Positions 24,550 through 37,006 of a stretch of DNA of 64,000 bases are shown here, piece after piece. A program made the position numbers and the translations under genes. Source of the DNA: Zhengitettix transpicula (taxonomy: Eukaryota > Arthropoda > Insecta > Orthoptera > Tetrigidae); the NCBI GenBank assembly GCA_037074705.1, contig CM073596.1, forward strand, positions 50,930,001-50,994,000, read 5' to 3'. The first letter of the stretch is position 1, and every line of letters begins with the position of its first letter. The notes under the pieces were generated by a model that was not told the DNA's origin, ran no database searches, and worked only from the letters and a program-made list of their open reading frames with translations.

Positions 24550-27500
24550 TATAATCCAATAAATTAAATTTATTATATTAGTCTTGAATATATTTATTTA
24601 ATTAATAATCAATATATAGACTAAATATTTTATTTAATACTGTGATATATTTAATTAATATTATATATATATATATATATCATATACTGCATGTATAATG
24701 TTATATATGAAAAATAAGTGATACGTGAATCAATGGAAATGGCTCAGAAGTATGTTGATTTAACAGTTACAAACTTCACAATGTTTACTGGATATCATGT
24801 ATATAAGAGGTGTTGTGATAGTAATAGAAACAACGATATTCAAAATTTCTAACAGTGAATAAATTGAAAGCGTTATCCGCCCCCTTTTTACTCTCTTCCA
24901 AGCAGCTTGAATTATGGTTATACGATTCTCTTAATCTATTGCGGCTCATGTCAACGAAATACCCTCATACCTGTGTTACTGTATGCTAGAGCGTGTCACA
25001 GAATATATGGTATATTGAAATTCGAATATGACGTTTGGTTTCTGCGCGGATCCAGCCAGCAGGAACAAGGACAGCAGAAATTTTGAAATGATCACAGGAA
25101 AAGAGGTTTAACGAAACCAATTAAAGTCTCCGTTCTGAAACGTACAGGTTAATCGCCATACACAGCCACTATCGACAATTATCTTACATCATAATCGTGG
25201 AATTGATATGATTGAACTACCAGGCTGACGGGGTGCGATACGAGAAAAATAATACTGCTCGTGAGCTATGAAGAAGATATGAAAGGCCATTTTTCGTGAA
25301 GATTTGAGATCTGACAAGATCAGAGATGAGCTCACGTACAGTGTAGATGGCGCCCACCCTTAACGAAAGCCAGAGTCCTAGTCCAGCCTGCCAGGATGAA
25401 GCAGATTAAATTCGGGGGACACCGGAGCATCGCTTCTGCATTTGAATCTCCATCCACACGTTTAATTCACAACAAATAAACATCTTTACCGATGTATTTT
25501 TCCATTCAATCCAGTTTATTTGTAATTTTTTCTTCTGATTCAGTGACTACATTGCGCGAAATTGAGTTCAATTTATTTATATTCAACAAATTAAATTCTA
25601 AACACATGAATTAACTGTAAATAAATTTTATTTAGCTTTAAAGGAAATCATTACAAACCGTATTAACAAACTATATGAATAATTTTATTGCTACAGCAGG
25701 ATGAAGACTAAGAACAGACGGGCAGTTCCTTTCTCTATCAACTATTACCATACACGATTTATTGGCACGGGTCGTGCAGAAAACCAGTTCCGAAGGTTTC
25801 AAACAAGTGTTTGGCTCCAGTATTTCACCGCTTTACACTCGCCTACTCGCATAAAATATTAGCCACTTGGCACCACGATCGCTCACCTAATTGCGTATTA
25901 GCGTGATATGTATGAAGTATTGCACCCGATACGACATTTATGTGTCCCATTACGCAGATTTACAAGCAAAATCAATCAGCTGATGAGAAAAAAAAAATAA
26001 GCGCAGAGACGTTGCAGGATGCTTTGACACACTCGAGCCGACGTCTTATTCTCGCCCTGCCATCCACAGTGGAGGAAAATCTTAGGAAGCTATTTCCACC
26101 CACGTAGGAGCGAGGAACAGTGAGGAATTGCGGGAAAGACAAGAACTGACCGCTTTAGGAATTGACTTTGGGAGAAGGAAAACTTTTTCACATAGGAGAG
26201 TAGATGATTGAGGATGGAACCTGAACCCCTCGAGGTAATAAGAGGGAACAATCATGTTTATAATACGCTTATCACGGTCTACGTGTAAGAAGGAGATCTC
26301 AATATGAGGAAAGAAACATAAGTTGTCTGTTTAAAAGTACAGCAAAAATGCAGGATTGTTTTAATAATTAATTATACAGACGTTTAAGTCGAGGTTGTTC
26401 ACTGTTGTTGTTTTTGTTAATATTGGCGAATGGATATTTGAGGTGGAAGGACGCCTAGTTTCTAAACGGAGAAACTTTTTTCGAGAGACAGAAGCAAATC
26501 GCAACAACAACAAAATTGAGAAATAAAAAAGCGGGGTCTTGTTGCGTGCTTGTGTAGTTGGTGTAGAAGCAAGCGCCTGAGCTTTGCACGAACAATGACG
26601 TCACCGCAGTTAGCGGCTGTTTAGCGGAGGCCACTCACTCTCCACTCTCTCCCGGTGAGAGGAAAAACCTCTGCTCAACAACTCTATCAACCTCATTATT
26701 AGACTCAGTTTCCTCTGAAAATATCAAAACTAAAAAAAAAAATTGGAGAGATTTTGACTTATTGATACAATTCATACTGAGAAAATAAGACGAGTCATTC
26801 ACCATTACGTACGTAGATAATAAAACACACAGTGAAGTGCACACAACTATGAAAACACATACAAGCACAAATGAGAACAATACATAATGCATATAAAAGA
26901 AAATACCAAATAATAAATTCAGATTTGAAGAAGTATATTGAAAACGAACTGGAACGAGTATAAAACGTAACAGAAATGTTGAAAACTTGAAAAATAATCT
27001 CATTGATTACAGAGAAAATTTAGTTTTAATTTAGCGTGTTACAATTGTTATTATTTTGACTGACACGTAAACGGATGTTACCACAACTAACACACTACCA
27101 CATTACTTTCACGTCATTTTTTTTACCAAAAATAAATAATAATACATGTTCATATTGTTAGTACAATTCCCAATCGATAATTTAAAGAAACCGCTTATAA
27201 TGAAGTCAATCATTAATTAAATATTGAATCCTGATTTTTCCAGTTCGTTTGGTTTCCCCAACATAACACTTAGAACAAATCCTTTCATTAAATTAAATAA
27301 GTAAAATTACTTCTTTTTTTTCATTTATTCATCGTGTTCATGATTAAAATATGAGACATTGCCGTGGTAGACTGAGACGTCACTTCCGTTGCTCTATTTC
27401 CATTATGGTCTATCAATAACGCGACGTAGAAGTTGCTGTTACAAAAAGTCCCCTCAAGCATTTAAGAATTATAAAAATTTATTAAACTGAATATTTAATG

Positions 27501-28795
27501 TTTGAATGATTTATTTACTGACATGTTATAAATCTAAGAAAAAAAAATACACTATTTACATAACATTTATGCAATTTAAATAAAAAATGCTAATAACTCG
27601 GTGTTTAAATGTAAGAAAATCTCAACCAGCAGGGTTTTTGTAGGAATACAATTAATTACAGAGGGAGAGTATTAATGTATTAATGTCGCAGACAATATGG
27701 AGGTCAGTGTGAGCGAAGCGTAATGCTAGAAAGGTCTTAGAATCCGCAAATTCTCATACTCGACATTAAATTTCAATTTGTTAATTGAATTGTCTCTAAA
27801 AAGTTGTGATTTTTTAACCTACAAATAAGTACCCTGATATATAGGCTCCAAATTATTTTTAAATTTTATCAAGACTGTTATATTATTCTTTTTTCACATA
27901 TATACAATAATAATATATTTAATAGTCACAAAGTATTTTTCTTATAATTATTATTTATTCAGAGATTTTCCGCCTATATTTTCTATTATACAAATATCGA
28001 ATATATTCTAATTTTCGAAAAAAATATTTTATACATGAAAGTACCTTCTTAACCTTGTTAATATAGTAAGATTTGCAAAATATTTTAAACGATTAATGTT
28101 ATACCCAAAAAAAATTATATTTTGTTATTTGTATAGAAACCATGGTCCTATTAGTTTAGATATTTTTTGTATATGCTATTTAAACGCAATTGCTTTAGAA
28201 AATTGGCATAAAAACACAATCATTACGAGCATTTAAAATTTTTATTAATACTGTATAATTCTGGTTCCCTAAAAATTTTAGTGTCTATAAAATATTAATT
28301 GTTAAAGAGAAGTTATAAATTATTTAATTTTAATATCATCAAATAAAAAAATCAGTTAACTCGTATTTTACGTGAGAATTTTTAGAGATACTGGCTACAG
28401 ATCATTATAATGTATAATAAGATTATTTTTATAAAAAAAAAATTAGACACGTAAGATTAAAAGGCACAAAAAATAATTTTATTTGATTAAACTGCTCATA
28501 ATGATGTGTATTTGCTGAGTTTTATTTCCATGAGCTTGACACATAAAAAACATTATTAACCACTAATACTGAGGCCATCATTTTAGATATATAATATTAA
28601 TGAAGAAATTACTTATGTAAAATTAAATATACGAAGGAGGTAAATATCGATTAATCATTCTTAATTTTAGTTTGAAGCTCACGTACGAGTAATTTGGCAC
28701 TGTTTCATCGCAAATTAGCCAGACGGATCCGCTATTGAAACTTATAGGGATTTCTTATTTAAAATATAAATGTTATATTATACCCTAATAATATT
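24550..28795. other. Unassigned DNA
   Basis: A (TA)n tract lies at 24,662-24,680. Positions 25,000-26,640 are less AT-rich but show no recognised gene. The 122-codon minus frame at 26,635-27,003 starts at an ATG but is a run of F, L, V and S typical of AT-rich DNA. Positions 27,000-28,800 are very AT-rich with no motif noted. Confidence 0.55.
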
Positions 28796-28804
28796 ATAAG
28801 GATT

Positions 28805-28982
28805 ATTATTATATAGAATTTTTAATTATGTTGGACTGGAAAATTTAGGTTCCTCATTTTTATTTATGAACATATTAACTTCTAATTGTTATTAATTGTA
28901 GCTTCTAATAATTATATTGTAATTTTTTGTAATGACGTATTCAATTTCCACATTTAAGGAGTAATGGAATAAAGAGACGAAT
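28805..28982 (+). repeat. LINE 3' end (copy 1)
   Basis: It shares with 32,742-32,925 the blocks TGTAGCTTCTAATAATTA, TTGTAATTTT-TGTAATGACG, TAT(C/T)C and TTTAAGGA-TAATGGAATAAA. The AATAAA-like end and the repetition of exactly this segment, with no shared sequence after it, fit a 5'-truncated LINE 3' end in plus orientation. Confidence 0.55.
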
Positions 28983-28984
28983 TA

Positions 28985-31845
28985 CCTCATGATGACGTCT
29001 ATACCGTTGTGAGGTTGGACAGTAATGATTCTACAAAACCCCAAAACATTTGGAACCCTTACAAAAAATTTGATAAATATATTTACTTAATTAATTGCTA
29101 GAAACACTCCCTGAATCTCAAGTGTGTGTTTTAAAAATCCAGGATGATTCTCTTGTTTCTCGGTGTGTAGCAATTCTTTTTTTCTCTCTATTCCTAACCT
29201 GGTTTAACATTCCAATGTAAACAAGCATTCCTGTCTGACGAATACAAATGAGTGACCTCTACAGCACGTGCGATGTATGTGCTCATCTTGTGAAGGTTGT
29301 TTCGTTGGCATTCTCACTCTACTGTTAACCGTTCTCAGCTGTGACCTTTCCCAATTCACTTTTAACCCATAAAGCAATGCATTCTCGTCCCAAACAAATA
29401 CCAATATGAAATCACAAAACTGCGTAATCAACGGATCTCTCTGCAAATTTATATTATTTCAATTAACAGTTCAAGAAGACATATCTATACACACAAACGA
29501 AAACTAAAGGAATACAAGTACGAAAATGATCTAATGTAATATTTTAAAAAAATCCACTTGTTTCTTTTGTATGATTAAATCAATATCAAACACTCATAAA
29601 TTAAGAGAGCGCGGTTTCCGTATTTTGAATAGTAGAAAATTCCTTTGTCGACATTATTCATTAATTAACATTTCAACAGTTCTAATATACTTAATGTATA
29701 GAACGTGACCTCTCAGTTCCTGAGTTATTCCGATTATATCATCACAGACGCGGACAGAATCTTCGAATATCAGAACATTTTTTTTAATGTTTTAATCTTT
29801 TCAGTTTGTGGCACGGTAGAGTGTGAGCGTATCTCGATCGCCGTGCTTGAAAAGCAAATTTTCATCGGAGTGATTTGATGGGCAGAGGGATGAAGTAAAC
29901 GAACGAGAAAACATCATAGAAATTAATATATGTTTTTGCTAGTTGTAAAAAAAATGTGCTAAACAAAGTTTTCAATCCTTTCTCAAGACCACATTTTCTA
30001 TTGTTCCAGGACTATTTCTTTTTTAATTTTATATTTATTTTTAGTATCAATATTTACCTTCTACATAAACCTTTAGAGAAATTAATTCCTAAAAGGCACT
30101 CAATCTCTATTAATTAGGTTACAATCTAAGAAATCTCATTGCTCGTCGTTTTACCTGAAATAATATATTTTATCAGAGTCCTTCTTTAATACTAATGTCT
30201 TCAAATAATTGATTATCTTCTCCGAATTTCATTTTGGACAAACACTTTCGCATTTGCATATGAATCGATACACTGTTAGGACGTTCGGGTGACGTGTGTG
30301 TGCATTAAGAAAGCATCGACCTTCAGCACATACAAGCCACATGCAGCCAAAGATCAACTCGAATCTTCGGATTCTGCAGTCGAAGGTTACGCTGTGGGTC
30401 CAGTAGAAGTTTTGAGATCGTTTTGTTCCTGTCTTGTCAGCAGACCAATTACAGGAGGTCTTCCGGGCCTTTCCATTCTGGTTTCGCAGAAAGAATCTCA
30501 TTTCTTCGGTTGAATTGCCAGTCTGGCACGGTCGAAAGTGTTAACACGCAGTTAAAACAGCACATATAATCCATGACCTGATTTACGCTAATATCGAACA
30601 AGAGTTTGCCCGTTCCTTGAGTCATAATGGTCGAATTGGTTGCCAGAAACGTATTTTTGGCAGACGCCGGTTCCAGCAGAGCGGCGGTTAATGGTGACTG
30701 CTCTAATAATTGGCACTAGTTGTAACGGGCGTGTAATTGGGAACCCTCTACTTAGACCTAGTTACGGTATGTCGGGTTTTGAAATGTCAAGCACCCTGGG
30801 GAAGACTCGCACAATGTGCCGGGTATTGTGGACTCCTTTGATTCTGTTGTGGCATAGGAATGACTTATATTGAGGACAAAACTAAAACGGTGGCATTTAA
30901 GGAATATGTTCTTCATTCAGAATTCCATTATTCATATCGGATTTAGTTGTTCTGTGAAGAACTTTTGTGGTCCTGTTTGTTTCAGAAATTACCTGAAATT
31001 TTTCCGGAAAGATAGGGTTTCGAAACGTACTTTGACTATGAAAATTGGGAACTTTAACGTCGTTACGTGTCTTTTTTTATATATACAAATAATATTAATA
31101 TACAGTATAATGATCTATACCCAGTATCTCTCAAAATTATCATGTAAAATAAGAGTTAATCGATTTTTTATTTGGTGATATTGAAATTAAAATTAAATCA
31201 TCTCTATCAGGCTTTTAACAATTAGTATTTTATAGGCACCAAGATTTTTTTGGGAACCAGAATTAGACAGTATTAATAAAAATTATAAATTCCCGTAATG
31301 ATCGCAAAACATTATTTTTAGAGTATAACATTAATTGTTTAAAATATTTTGCGTATTTTACAATATTAACAAGGTCGATAAGGTACTTTCATAAATCAAA
31401 ATATTTTTTTTCAAATATTAGAATATATTTTATAGATGTGTATAATGGAAAATAAAGAGAATAAGGATTAATAATAAGAAAACTACTCTGACTGTTAAAG
31501 ATGGCTGTTATGATATATTTAGACAGCAAAAAGTCAAACCCAGAGATATTTAGGGGTGTCCTTCGCTTCTCCGAGCTTTCCACAGGGGAGAAAAAGTCTA
31601 GAATCAGATGAAGATAAAAGAGAGATAAATATAGTGGCACTTGAACCTGTTGTTCTCTTCAATTTCCTTTTCGTTGATTATTACTTCCATCCTTAATTTT
31701 TTTTCTACGTCAACACACAATTTTCTCCTCAATCATCTACGATTTTCCAATTATATCAGTAAGATATTTGAAAATCCAAAACTAATAATATTCAGTATTT
31801 ATATTTCATATCTTATGGTACGTGATAGAATTAACTAACGTACCT
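28985..31845. other. Unassigned DNA
   Basis: Positions 30,229-30,890 are less AT-rich with overlapping frames on both strands (74-90 codons), none recognised. The rest is AT-rich and featureless. Confidence 0.55.
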
Positions 31846-31849
31846 CAGT

Positions 31850-31866
31850 GGGGGGGGGGGGGGGGG
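31850..31866 (+). repeat. Poly-G tract, 17 G
   Basis: Seventeen consecutive G on the plus strand. Such a run can form a G-quadruplex and is prone to length error in assemblies. Confidence 0.85.
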
Positions 31867-31879
31867 AAAGGTAAGAGGC

Positions 31880-31926
31880 AAATAACTGAAAGGTCGAATC
31901 TCGCACGTTATTAGAATTTTTTTCCC
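31880..31926 (+). repeat. Possible tRNA-like SINE tail
   Basis: AAAGGTCGAATCTCGCACG resembles a tRNA B box (GGTTCGAATCCCG) and is followed by a T-rich run at about 31,917-31,923, as in the element at 3,575. Weak; no A box is visible because a poly-G tract precedes it. Confidence 0.3.
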
Positions 31927-31939
31927 TCATCACGTGGTT

Positions 31940-32740
31940 GGTATCGTTCCAGAGCACTGAAAACAATGTTCAGGCGTGTTCATTTCGATTACATTTCATC
32001 ACTTCATCATTCTGTTTCCCTGTACGTATCGTCTGTCGTTCATCGACATTTCTCAGATTTTTCTATTTCGTTTTTTTTTTCTTTGAGAAACAGTAAGACT
32101 GGTCGTTTGGTTGTTTCCAATGCTAGGGCCCTCTTGTCAGTGATAGGCGCTTATGTAAGAACCGTTACAGCACCGCCAACGCACGTAACCGGCTATTTTG
32201 GGAAGCATTACCTCATAACATTTAGCCGTAAATATTCAAATTCCGTCACTTGTTTCCAATTTCTCCCGGCGAATAATTCCGTGCCGCGCTGCTCCAAATT
32301 GCCGATACCTTCCAGGCCACGAGCTCTTTCGTTCTCATTTTCCCCCGTCTGGTTCGAAGGTAAATCCTAAGCGCTCATGTGAGATGCCAAAGGATTTAAA
32401 TACCACAGTTGAGGTTCGTTGGCAACGGCCGTGGTATTCCCATTGATTCCTGAAGACGAGCGGAGTTTATTTGCTGTTAGAAACGTTGGATCTAAACTTC
32501 TTGTTTTCTCATTTTTTTAAATTTTTATTTCTAATTATCCATTCACAAAAAAATGAGAATACACGAAAGTACAAATCGTCGTGTACAGGCAAGAAGTCAA
32601 ACATACATAATAACAATATTTCGTATAAATAAATTAGTTAAATAATTCCATTATTTGTTATAGTTAATTTCCTAAATAATGATTTTATCTAGTGAGTATT
32701 TAATTTGTATGTAGTTTAAATCTCAGTAATCTTAAAAGAT
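31940..32740. other. Unassigned DNA with one isolated GAAAC motif
   Basis: The plus frame at 31,966-32,370 (134 codons) has no recognised domain. At 32,450-32,484 the plus strand reads CTGAAGA ... GAAACGTTGG, the flanks of the terminal motif with a poorly paired interior. Confidence 0.45.
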
Positions 32741-32741
32741 T

Positions 32742-32925
32742 TTTATTATTATTACTATATAATACTTTCAGTTATGCTGGAAATTTGTATTCCCGATATT
32801 TATGTACACGTAAACTACTAAATGTTATTAACTGTAGCTTCTAATAATTAACTTGTAATTTTATGTAATGACGTATCCTACTTCCTTATTTAAGGACTAA
32901 TGGAATAAATCAAATCAAATCTAGA
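32742..32925 (+). repeat. LINE 3' end (copy 2) with (TCAAA)n tail
   Basis: It matches 28,805-28,982 and ends GGACTAATGGAATAAATCAA then ATCAAATC, i.e. a short pentamer repeat. Non-LTR elements commonly end this way. Similar ending sequence with a different microsatellite occurs at 4,842-4,901. Confidence 0.6.
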
Positions 32926-32929
32926 ATTA

Positions 32930-33497
32930 CAGTCTAAATGAGATCATTAAAATTATTTAAGAGAGTAATGTTTCATTAAAGCATCTCCTTCTGTGTGGTG
33001 CAGCAATTAAAAAAAGTGAGATTGAGATGTATGTTTGGTAGATTGAATTTATTCCAGTATTTAGGAAAAATATTTCCAGGATTCTCAAATTATAAAAGAA
33101 AAACACTGCGATCTGGAGAGACTCCATGAATATTACAAAAACTTCAGAATTATTTTTCACTGCTATAAATTAAAAAGAATTACAAGTGTAGTGTTGTGAG
33201 AGGAATTACTACACAAAAATACTAATAAGAATGAAAGAGATCTGATCTTATTGGTAAAGCACATTTCGAAGTACCAAATATATTCCTAAAGAAAGTTTTA
33301 TTAATATATAGACAATGCAGTTATCCGTATCCCAACTCTTAATATGAATTTCAGTAAATTATTTCAGTACCCTAAAAAGGAAAAAATATATAACAGTCCA
33401 GTTTTTTAAAAATTTATCCTACAAACAGTTCAAATTAGAGGTTTATTTATGTAGAAGTAGCAGCGCACTAAGTTTAAAAGCGACCAAACTAATTTGA

Positions 33498-33533
<36 letters not shown>

Positions 33534-33585
33534 TGTTTTAAGGTTAACACAACATTAAAACATCTCAAAACAGACACATAATGTA
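32930..33585. other. Unassigned AT-rich DNA with (TA)n at 33,501-33,529
   Basis: No recognisable gene. The 67-codon minus frame at 32,957-33,160 is unassigned. Confidence 0.55.
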
Positions 33586-33589
33586 GTAG

Positions 33590-33700
33590 GGATAAATAAA
33601 TAGCACACTACGATACGTTTCTGCAATCTTTGTTGCTCTCCCCAGGTGTAGAAGTAAAATCAGTAAGAACTTTAGGATAACACGTTGGTCCATGTCAGGC
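33590..33700 (-). repeat. Terminal-motif repeat (family A), diverged
   Basis: On the minus strand CCTGGGGAGAGCAACAAAGA then TTGCAGAAACGTATCGTA corresponds to CCTGAAGAAAGGAACAAGGA ... CAGAAACGTTGTG. GAAAC is kept; CTGAAGA has become CTGGGGA. Confidence 0.45.
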
Positions 33701-33704
33701 AAAT

Positions 33705-34560
33705 AATCACAAACACAGATACTGACAAAAAAAACTTATAATTAAGGATCATAAATATTGTTGAGTTTGTACATATTTTTGCTTGCGTTTATTTTGCTTA
33801 AATTATGCAACGAGTATATTTTTTTGGAAAGCTCCTATTATTTTTATTTTTGCTTCACTTAGGAAAGAAACATTTCGCATACGTAACGTGCTTGTTATTT
33901 ATTCATGCCCAATTCCTGTAACTGATATTTTGGATACTTTATTATTACGTTGCCTTGAATAAATTTGAATTAAGCATCATTGACCCTAAAGTCATTTATT
34001 AAAAAGTTTCGTCCACCTGCGACTGTAAAAATAAACTTAAAAAAATGTAATAATTTACATTACAAGGGCACACTTTAACTTCCCGAAATTATTCGTCCGT
34101 TCTCGAACGTCAGTTACAGTTACACTTCGGCTTACAGTTGCATGACGTAAATTGGCAAGTGGAATGACGGACGATTGCATATAAAATTTGAGTAGGGAAG
34201 AAAAATAAATAATTGTAAACGACAAAAATTACTTTACAAATTTTTTTATTAGTTACGGAATGGAAATCCTAATTAAAAATATATACCAATGTTTCTGTGT
34301 TTTCTCATCTCGACGATGCTCTAACCGAAACTAAACCACAAAGGCTGAAGGGACTTTCCAAATTCCCCATCCCCAATTCGTATAATGCAATTTATTTCTC
34401 AGTGTTTAATTTTTTAAATTAATTAAATTTAGTTAAGGTATCGATCACATTAAACATCTCGTTTCGGATGATCAAGTTAAGTACATTAAATCCTATTCGC
34501 ATTAAATAAAATAAATCTATTCTTATTAAATAAAAATAATTAAATATAAAGTATAAGTAG
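33705..34560. other. Unassigned AT-rich DNA
   Basis: No gene or repeat recognised. Confidence 0.55.
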
Positions 34561-34562
34561 TT

Positions 34563-34766
34563 AATGAATAAGAAAGATAGCCAATTCAGACAAAAAGAGT
34601 AATATAAATACCACGCAACGTTTCTGGGATCCTTGTTCCTTTCGTCAGGTTCTAAGAAGAGCCTAGGGATACACAACTCCACTTCTTTGCACCTGACGAA
34701 AGGCACAAGGATCCCAGAAACGTTGTGTGGTATTTTTGTCTGGATTGGTTATCTTTCTTATTCATT
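34563..34766. repeat. Foldback element built from two opposed family A ends, 204 bp
   Basis: The left arm 34,563-34,650 (AATGAATAAGAAAGATAGCC ... CCTTTCGTCAGGT) is inverted at 34,691-34,766 (ACCTGACGAAAGGCACAAGG ... GGTTATCTTTCTTATTCATT). A 40-nt loop lies between. Each arm carries CTGACGA and GAAAC on its own outward-reading strand. A second copy at 62,883-63,080 shares even the loop (CTAAGAAGAGCCTAG, ACACAACT, ACTTCTTT), so the palindrome amplified as a unit. Apparent frames across it are by-products of the palindrome. Confidence 0.8.
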
Positions 34767-34769
34767 ATT

Positions 34770-35965
34770 TTCAATCAGGCGTAAACTTTTTTTCATTAAT
34801 TTTATAAGTAGTTAAGGTGGACTAGATTCTTGACTGACGGAGGACCCATGAAATAATCCAAATTCGTCTTTTTTTCTTTTTACGTTTATCGTGATTCCGT
34901 GTCGTATTTCGATTTTGTATTTATTATAACCCGCGTATCCTAAAGACGTTTCACAACTAAGAATATAAACTGTCACTCCGTCTCGTAGAAGCAGAAAATT
35001 TATTTCACGATTAGGGTAAATTAGTAAATATATAAATAATTAATTTTCAAGTCCACACTTCCTAAGTTTATGAAAATTCCAGGAGTTATTATTTCGTAGA
35101 AATTAGGCCACGGGTTCCGAGTACTTTTAGCATCAATTTTATTTCGTTTTGTTTTCACCTATCATCACCTCAAAGTTCCCTTTACTTTTGTTGTAACTCG
35201 TAACCACGTTCAGACCACCAATATTTATTATTTATTATTATACGAAACCAATAATAATTTAGTTGGTCGTTTTGGAATTCCTGCACTTCGGAATGACAGA
35301 TCGTCGTTTTTCCAAAATACAAGTATATAAAATTATATTCCATGAAAAATATTTACTGCTCGTTGCGGTATACTGAACGGATTATCCGATAATATGGCCT
35401 GAAAAATTATTTGATATAATTAAATGGCAGGTTAAAAGTAGTACAGACTGAAGACGGTGACCTATTTTTTACAATAATTTCTATAATTACGATAAACTTG
35501 GAATACGTGGACTTTGAAATCTAGTGTGTTTTTGGTGAATAATGTGCCTAAATAGAAAATATGTTCTAGACATAGGACTAATAAACACTGATACAGAAGA
35601 TAAATAATTGAGAAAGAAAAAGTTATACATAGAATTGCTGGCTGTCAGAAAAACAACCAGTCAAAACCCGAAAAACAAATACAGGAAAATCGTCAACACG
35701 TAATTAATTAGCAAACTGTGTTGATCAGACTTTCCCTGAATTTCCCTTCACAGGTAACTACTAAAATTATATATCACTTCACTCATTAACAGTCTTTTTT
35801 TTCTGTAAACAATCCTATGACGTCAGCTACGAGATGTTACTTTACAGTTTCTTTTCACTCGTTTGTATACGTCACTAAAACATTTAAAGAGAAATTAATG
35901 TTGTCACCATATAAAAGATCTAGTTTGCGTCCAGTGTTTTCTCTTGCTAATTTTACAATGATTAT
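34770..35965. other. Unassigned AT-rich DNA
   Basis: No recognised gene; a (GT)n run follows at 35,973-35,991. Confidence 0.55.
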
Positions 35966-35972
35966 AAATTAT

Positions 35973-35991
35973 ATGTGTGTGTGTGTGTGTT
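35973..35991. repeat. (GT)n microsatellite
   Basis: Short alternating G and T run directly before the CpG-rich patch. Confidence 0.85.
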
Positions 35992-35999
35992 GGGGTCAT

Positions 36000-36260
36000 T
36001 AACAGCATTTTACAGACGACGCGTGCAACTGCGTCCGGGACAAACGGAGAGACAGAAACGCGCCACTGTAGATGAGGCTGTTAATACCTGTTCTGGTTTC
36101 CTGGGGCTGGCGCAGCAGTGCGCAGAACCCATACCCTTGGCGGATGACGCGAGAACTGCCGCCAGGACGCACGCCGTCGCCAAGCCCCGCCCCCGCAACT
36201 CCCTTCCACCTTACGAACGCACGCTTCATTCTTCAGCTCTCAAAACAAATTTCGTTACAG
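36000..36260. promoter_or_regulatory. CpG-rich patch; possible promoter or exon
   Basis: A sharply bounded CpG-rich block with a GC-box-like CCCCGCCCCC at about 36,185-36,194. Open frames run through it on both strands. On the plus strand one reads AEPIPLADDARTAARTHAVA after a pyrimidine-containing CTGGCGCAG that could serve as a splice acceptor. On the minus strand another reads GLATACVLAAVLASSAKG, signal-peptide-like but without an upstream ATG (a TTG and then a stop precede it). None is recognised. CpG-rich islands in AT-rich insect DNA often mark promoters or first exons, but nothing here proves it. Confidence 0.3.
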
Positions 36261-36676
36261 CGCTAACTTCTATCACGATCCCGTCAGACTCTTCTTCGTC
36301 ATGCGGTAAATATTTTTTTTATTATCTTTCTTGAAGGTCGTTTGGTTCTAAGAACGTCCGTTCCTCAGCCATAAACCTATTTAATCTAATAGCATTTGTC
36401 ATCTAATACATTCAACTGTCAGACAAACCATATCAGCGATCATTACCGAACCCACCAATAAGCCGAGTCCTCCAACGGAAGAAAAACTGAACTACTTATT
36501 GTGGGAAAATAAAATAAAAGTGCTTGGTAAAAATCAATAAAATTCACAATAAGTAAATTAAAGTGAAGAGTTAAAATTGCTTTTCTCCGTTGATAATCTC
36601 TATTTTCAGGTATACAACCTTTTTTATCCTCACATCAGAATAATATATTCTATCATGAATGTAGTTTGTAATGACC

Positions 36677-36895
36677 AACTCAGATGTTCACATTTTCAAT
36701 ACAAGAACAGCTTTTTCAAACACCTTAAATCACTATCAGTTACACAGAAATGAATTCATTACAATGGTTATTTTTAACAAGCTTCCACACAACATTTAAC
36801 AGTTATCGGATAATAAAATCAAAATTTTTAAAAAAAAACTAACCAAAATTTTGCTTAGCCAGAATAAATTTAATATTAAACTGTATCTAATGTAA
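36677..36895 (+). pseudogene. C-terminus of a LINE ORF2, relic
   Basis: In one frame 36,677-36,895 reads NSDVHIFNTRTAFSNTLNHY, a short linker, then MVIFNKLPHNI, a stop, and QLSDNKIKIFKKKLTKILLS before a final TAA. The order (H-x-x-NTR, later FN-x-LP-x-x-I, then a basic F-K-K-x-L-x-x-x-L-L-S tail) is that of the extreme C-terminus of a common arthropod class of non-LTR endonuclease/reverse-transcriptase proteins. The internal TAA (in LPHNI*) and loss of all upstream domains show that it is dead. It lies about 110 bp upstream of a foldback at 37,007. Confidence 0.6.
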
Positions 36896-37006
36896 AATAT
36901 CGTATGTATATTAATAATTATAAGCTATTAATGTAATAATTCATTATTTATTATGTTAAACAGGACTGTTGACGTTTACGTGAAGAATTAACCGTACACA
37001 ATCTCC

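Noticed and set aside
26635..27003. 122-codon hydrophobic minus-strand frame as a membrane protein
   Set aside because: Poly-F/L/V/S composition is what AT-rich DNA gives by chance; no other support.
34419..34815. Opposed frames sharing DP(R/E)-type peptides near 34.6 kb
   Set aside because: Both derive from the foldback arms (the family A terminal motif), not from a gene.
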